A stretch of 64,000 nt of DNA. Origin: Hypsibius dujardini. Its lineage: Eukaryota > Tardigrada > Eutardigrada > Parachela > Hypsibiidae. Positions within the stretch are counted from its first letter, which is position 1, and each line of letters begins with the position of its first letter. A program made the position numbers and the translations under genes. Below, one piece after another: positions 59,233 to 64,000 of this stretch. The DNA lies in assembly GCA_001579985.1 (NCBI GenBank), contig LRSR01000691.1:1-64000 (forward strand), written 5' to 3'. The notes under the pieces are model-generated. The model had not been told where the DNA came from, ran no database searches, and saw nothing but the letters and a program-made list of their open reading frames with translations.

Positions 59233-60462
59233 TCAGCGCCGCCGAAAACAACTATTAGCAACACTACAAAGCAATGCAAACCAAGCCACAGAAAACAGCT
59301 TTTTTTGGTGCCCGCAGTCTTTAGGAGAGGTAAAGGGCAAACCCTCCTCAGACACTAACCACTTCACGCGAACAATGAGGCTAATGAAAACGGTGAAGCA
59401 GGCTCCTCCAACGGTCACAAACACGACAACAACTAGGTTGACAGTGCCATCCGCCTGGTTTTGTATGACTGCAGCCGATGCGGTCTCCACGTTAAGCATC
59501 GATTCTTTTGGCTGTTCTACGAGTTCACTTGTTCCGTTTTCCAATGGCATGACGTAACATTGGATGCAGTTTTGCTGGTCTCCGGGATTAGTTTGCGTCA
59601 GGCCGATTGCGGACGCTACATCTCCTGTCACTGCTGTACCTCCAGCCATGACGATAGTGTTTTTTGCAACTGCCTTGATAGTGTCAATTGTGGCTGTCTT
59701 GCCCGTAAATTTGCTTGCAAAGGTCTTCATCAAAACTAAATCAGAAAAGTACGAATTGGGTTAATTAGCAGAGGAAGCGTTCCATTTCCAGTCAACAAAT
59801 GGTTCAAGTTAGGTACCACTTGAGTGGGACAGATAACATAAAAAGACGTAAACGATCTTATTTGAAGCGAGATATTTACTGAAATTGGTAAACCCCTTTT
59901 TTAACCTTGTAATCATGATTCAAACACATTAAATTTTTCTGCCACAATGAATGAATTATATGAAAATTAAAAAATAAGGAGTTGCCCATTACTTATAACT
60001 ATGTTTGAAGGTCCGTTCAAACGTGTACTTTTTCACCGAATTCGTAAGGAAAACATTTATTCAAGAGGTATGTCAATTGCCTCAGTGCATGCCTAAAACA
60101 TTTCCTACTGCTTTGAGTTTTCGGGTAACCGGACGGAGGTGTTGCTCGACGTCCAACTGGTCGAATCACGCCTTTCACCTTTGTGGCACTGTTCTTGATG
60201 AGCGCCTTCGGTTCATTGGGATCTTCTACAAATAGCAGAATATCAAATATGAACAAAATCAATAATGGGAATTACCCTAATTACCATACAAGCAGGTACT
60301 CAGGAAGTACACGTGGAAATACTCACGAGATGACCCAAGGATGTGCGGTCGAGATTGCACAGCAGCTCCGCAGGGAGAATTTACTCGCGGCCGAATGTTG
60401 TAGCGACTTCCACATACAGCTACCGCAGCAGTTAGCAAGAAGAGTGCAACAATTCGTCCCAT
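59233..60462 (-). CDS. Secreted or type I membrane protein, three exons, function unknown
   Basis: Exons are 60327-60462 (ATG at 60462, donor TCTC|gtgagt), 60130-60225 and 59233-59735, with matching phases, giving about 244 residues. The N-terminus MGRIVALFLLTAAVAVCG is a clear signal peptide. Exon 2 is Lys/Arg-rich. Exon 3 has a Ser/Thr/Gly-rich region with an N-glycosylation site in MPLENGTSEL and the pair CIQC, then a strong membrane segment (VNLVVVVFVTVGGACFTVFI), then a short basic tail. The order of signal, ectodomain, one helix and tail suggests a type I membrane protein. I do not recognise the family. The last 40 codons are less convincing and the real end may use another splice. Confidence 0.6.
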
Positions 60463-61349
60463 TCTCAAGAGTACAGATTGACCGTGCCAGTAATTTTGAG
60501 CAAACTGAAGAAACACTGAACGACAAAGTCGCTTTACTCTGTCTTGAAAAGTGAAGAAATAAAGAAATAAGGACTCTCGATTCAGCTCATCTTTGATTAG
60601 ACTAAGAGCGCTTGGTATGGGGAATGCGCAGTTTAAAGAAAAAAACACTTTTATGAAATTTAAAGCCGGGCTTTGTGAACTTTTGTCGATGCTGGAATAA
60701 CGTCATTTAATGGTGCTATCATTTTTTGTTGATCCCAAAACTGCGTCTGCTCTTTCCTCTATCGTCACTTATTTATATGGCCAATCGGGCACCTAGACAA
60801 ACCCAATATGGTCACGCTCAGTCAAGAAGCAAGAAACAACTTCACGGCGCTATCTTTAACTTGAGTCAAAAGTAGTGCCTATCATTTTGCCCGGTAGAAC
60901 CTTTGATGGTAATGCTTTTTTGTTCTCTGAACGATGGATCGAAACATGCTTATACCGTCAAGCCTGGACCACGCCTGGAAACGCATGAAGTCGTGAACAA
61001 GCAGCATGCGGAAACAACTTTGCTGGACCTCCACGAACAACGTAGGGACATGCGGGGCCAACTACTGTATGCCAAAATGGATCTCCTCGCAGAACCACAC
61101 TCAGTGAGAGGATTACTTTTGGATTGCATTTACGCAAATAATGGCGTCAATGTGTATATCTATCGCGTTGATGAGGCTGTCCTTTTGTCAATGAACCATT
61201 TTTAATGATTTCCGCTTGTATCATTTTGAGTGTTGTCTATTTTTACGTTTGACACACGAACATATTTGTATAGCAATTTTAATGGCTACTGGAAAAAAGT
61301 TGTGCACATCTTGGTTTGTAAAATATATTAAGCAGAGCAAAATTGTGGT
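60463..61349. other. Intergenic stretch with one unassigned open frame
   Basis: A 100-codon plus frame (60903-61205) includes TLLDLHEQRRDMRGQLLYAK and has no recognisable domain; whether it is coding is unclear. Nothing else was seen. Confidence 0.4.
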
Positions 61350-62905
61350 TTAGTTTATGGTGAACCGGGTTTCTGCTTTAGTAACGAGAACGATGAACAA
61401 ATTCACAATCCTAAAAACCCGCACGCTGTAGGTGACTGCGTGCTCCACAGGTAAGCGGCTTTTCTCCCCTTCCCAACTTGGCCGCGTTCTAGGCATTTTC
61501 CGAGTCACCACCCGGTGTGCAAAAAACAACTGGTTCATTTTGCTCATCGCGTTCATCTGCTTCTTGTATTTAGTGAACCAACTGAATGATTGTTCAGCGG
61601 CCATAGTGTTCGCCGCAGACACCTCAGGATGACATTCACCAAACAAGTCTGGGTTGAACTTGGTCTTGCAGCTTTCCTGTTTATGGTTTTTTAAATGCAG
61701 TCCGTCGATGATTTTAGATATGTCTTGCCACATGTGTTGGTATTCCCCCTCAAAAACAGGAGGCAGTGGCTCTCGAAACGCCCTCAGACCGGCAAAGTTG
61801 CACCTGAATTTTTCGATGATCAGACAAGACCATTCTGGTTTAGATTGTGTTAACTTAATGAACAAACTTTATACAATCGAAGCTTGAGGAAAAATTGTCG
61901 GAGATTCTCCCGGCAGGAAAACGGATAGACTGACAGGCAAACTCTCCGCGAAGATTTCTTACATATTTTTGTAGCAGAGAAACACTTTGTTCCACTCTGA
62001 CGAAGCGTGTTCGTGCAGCTTCGTCTACAAGAACTTCATCACTATAATGTAGACCTGCGACAAAGATTCGCTCCTGTAACACACAGATAAGCAAATATTA
62101 AGAGGATGTTTTACCCCTAATTTTGCGGTCCAATAAACCCCTTACATGCTACGCCTACGCACGTACACTGCACAGGTACTAATACCGATCGCTCAGTATC
62201 ATGACTATTTTACTTTCACTACTCACGGTTTCGTATGATATACAGACTGGTGGTAGGATTGAAGGGTGGATGAGTCAAGCGCGGTAGAGGGAACGGACGA
62301 ACTGGCCAGCGTGCAGGCCAAAGAAACAGCGGGCAGGAAGGACCGACACTCGTGAGGGAGAATGTGAAGAAGGAACGATAGAAGGACAGATAAACCAACA
62401 TAAGGCTAGACAGGCGGATTCGATGGCAGATGATTGGGTATCCAAATGTGTGGGCGGCTGGTACCACGAACAAATGGATGAACCGACAAACAGAGACCGC
62501 ATGTGCAAATACATGCGGTTTACAAAAAATTGCATTAACCGTACAAAAATAGTGCAGATTCTCTTGGACTTCGAAGACTTTAAAATGGGAACAAAAGAAC
62601 TGTAGTCATTTATTGACCAATTGTATAGAAGTTGTGACCAACTCCAATTTGACTGACCTGTACAGTGGCGTGAAGAATGAAATGTGCCCACATCCGATAA
62701 CGAATGCAAAAAAGCCATGAGTCCAAGAACCAACGTTTTTCCTCTGGCCAAGATTTTCTTTACACCATGGTGCAACGACGATCTTGTTGCGCCTTATCTT
62801 CAAGGCCTTACCTGCATTATCGCAGCTGCGCAATTCACTTGAAATACAATTGGTTCGACAAGTTTTTGCCCCTGCTGAAACGTCGACACCAACGTCAACA
62901 GCCAT
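61350..62905 (-). mobile_element. KDZ-like DNA transposase C-terminal remnant
   Basis: The minus-strand frame 61865-61350 contains DGLHLKNHKQESCKTKF and NTMAAEQSFSWFTKYKKQ, then MNQLFFAHRVV. The H-x-K-N-H ... C and AEQxFxW ... FFxHRxV signatures fit the C-terminal catalytic side of KDZ-like transposases found in animal genomes. Upstream pieces on the same strand are about 61990-62070 (ERIFVAGLHYSDEVLVDEAA, donor TAT|gtaaga) and about 62658-62770 (WTHGFFAFVIGCGHISFF, donor ACAG|gtcagt), which resemble the 'cHG' step of the same family. The middle (DNA-type Asp motif) was not found, so the gene is incomplete or interrupted. Family naming is from memory of motifs. Confidence 0.4.
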
Positions 62906-63362
62906 GGAAAGGCTCGTGTTTTATTCGAGCACATTTGTAGTGCTGGGTTAATAAGAGCATGCTTTTTGTAGATCGGCAGCTGGATCTCAAGGCCCTGATT
63001 TCCAAACCGGGAGTTTTGCTGCGGAAGTGTCAGCAATCGAAGACGGCAAGTGTTGTTTGATCTAATGTCCTCAGGAATATTTACACACATCTTAAGCCAA
63101 ATATTTTTGTGAGTGCGAGTTTTTTATTTTAATTTGAAGGACCTTTAAAGACCTGGAAGATCTTCAGCAGCAGCCATCTGTTTCAACACATAAAGGACGA
63201 TCAGCGACATTAACCGAGAATGGCGTCACTCCGCATGCTTTTCCCAGTTTTTCAATCACGAATCAAGGTCAGCGAATGCAATAATTGATCTTCATTGGCG
63301 ATTGAGTCAAACAATGGATGTAAAATCAAATTTTGTTTTGCGCAGTGGCGTCAGGGTCTACA

Positions 63363-63506
63363 ATGCAGACTGACCAACCATTCCGTCTCCCGAAAAAAAT
63401 TAAGCCCGCAAAGTGCTCTGGATGCGAGAAAGACCAGAGCACCCAAGGCTCGGAAAAAATATTCATTTGCAGTGAGTGTAAAAAGAGGTTTCAGTTGGAT
63501 TGCCAG
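63363..63506 (+). CDS. First exon of a zinc-finger (PHD-like) protein
   Basis: ATG at 63363 opens a 48-codon exon, MQTDQPFRLPKKIKPAKC..., ending at donor CCAG|gtaagc. It encodes CSGC, a 14-residue gap, CSEC, and KKRFQLDC, the first half of a cross-brace finger of PHD/zinc-ribbon type. The position where PHD fingers have His is Gln here. The following exons were not identified in the remaining 500 bp. A nuclear chromatin role would be typical for the family. It could instead be a transposon-derived fragment. Confidence 0.4.
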
Positions 63507-64000
63507 GTAAGCTACGAGAAATTTTAACCGACACGAGAAAATGCTAGAAACAGACGATGCAACGCATGCCGTGAAGTTGAATTGTGACTATTCGTCGTGA
63601 ATATGTGAGCGAACGTATTCCTCAACTAGCCCATCAAAAAGCAGCTTATTTGTGTAACCTCTTTGTTATTTTGCTAGTTCAAAGTTCATGTATCTGTTTG
63701 ATATTGTTCGTAATGTACCGGAGCGGGTTTGAGCCCTTTACTGCTCCGTATTTTATCGGGCTGAAAAAATCACAAACTATTTACGTAATTGTAGTAGTAC
63801 GAACGTAATGCAGATGCGCTACGGTGAGAGTGAAGAGAAAAACTGCCCAGTCATGACCTTAAGAGACGGCTCAAAGGTGACTCAAATCCTAAGGTACGGC
63901 ACATCAGCAGGGTTTAACGGACATATGAAAGAAAAATTAAGAACTGACAGACGTTAGTGGGGATTCAAAAAAAACGAGCGCCGCGCGATTAATTTAAACT
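63507..64000. other. Window end, no further exon recognised
   Basis: The short plus frame at 63584-63808 has a hydrophobic stretch (LCNLFVILLVQSSCICLILFVM) but no start or splice support. Confidence 0.4.

Overview
The window is nuclear DNA of a small invertebrate animal. Genes are split by many short GT-AG introns, there are ionotropic glutamate receptor and leucine-rich-repeat genes, and the DNA is crowded with microsatellites, foldback MITEs, DNA transposons, a LINE fragment and Ty3/gypsy-type LTR elements. A tardigrade or another ecdysozoan fits best, but no single feature fixes the species. I saw no tRNA, rRNA or CRISPR.

Region 1 (1-18.7 kb, plus strand) is a tandem cluster of ionotropic-glutamate-receptor-like (iGluR/IR-type) genes. 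Copies A (2970-6599) and B (8067-11745) each have six exons of identical length (48, 77, 425, 215, 254 and 256 nt) with intact frame and phase. Copy C (14842-18324) is diverged and has only the first four exons. Decayed single exons of further copies lie between them (1907-2090, 7220-7455, 12030-12200). Comparing A with B gives empty sites that expose transposon insertions: a PIF/Harbinger-like MITE with TAA duplication in B, and a 345-bp TIR element plus a 650-bp foldback in A.

Region 2 (19.2-27.1 kb, minus strand) holds two intact, intron-rich genes transcribed the same way. Upstream is a TNP2-type (CACTA/EnSpm) transposase with an N-terminal C2H2 finger (22449-27041). Downstream is a 360-residue BEN-domain protein (19258-21639). 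They are separated by an 810-bp spacer carrying a tandem duplication. This pair is the best candidate in the window for a little-described system: a two-protein animal CACTA element, or its domesticated descendant.

Region 3 (27.2-31.4 kb) has an LRR gene and then apparently gene-free DNA. Region 4 (31.4-44.9 kb) is a transposon nest: a broken Ty3/gypsy-like element with zinc-finger-like motifs between protease and RT, joined to a second broken gypsy-like element with a third open frame (envelope-like candidate) and a 3' LTR start, followed by a DD37D Tc1/mariner relic.

Region 5 (45-64 kb) is sparse. It has a two-exon gene for a 156-residue secreted protein, a LINE RT relic, a glycosidase-like terminal exon, a poorly resolved minus-strand gene, a GC-rich 330-bp element, a three-exon gene for a secreted or type I membrane protein, a KDZ-like transposase C-terminus, and a zinc-finger first exon. 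Splice sites were chosen by eye from GT/AG signals, phase agreement and comparison of paralogues.
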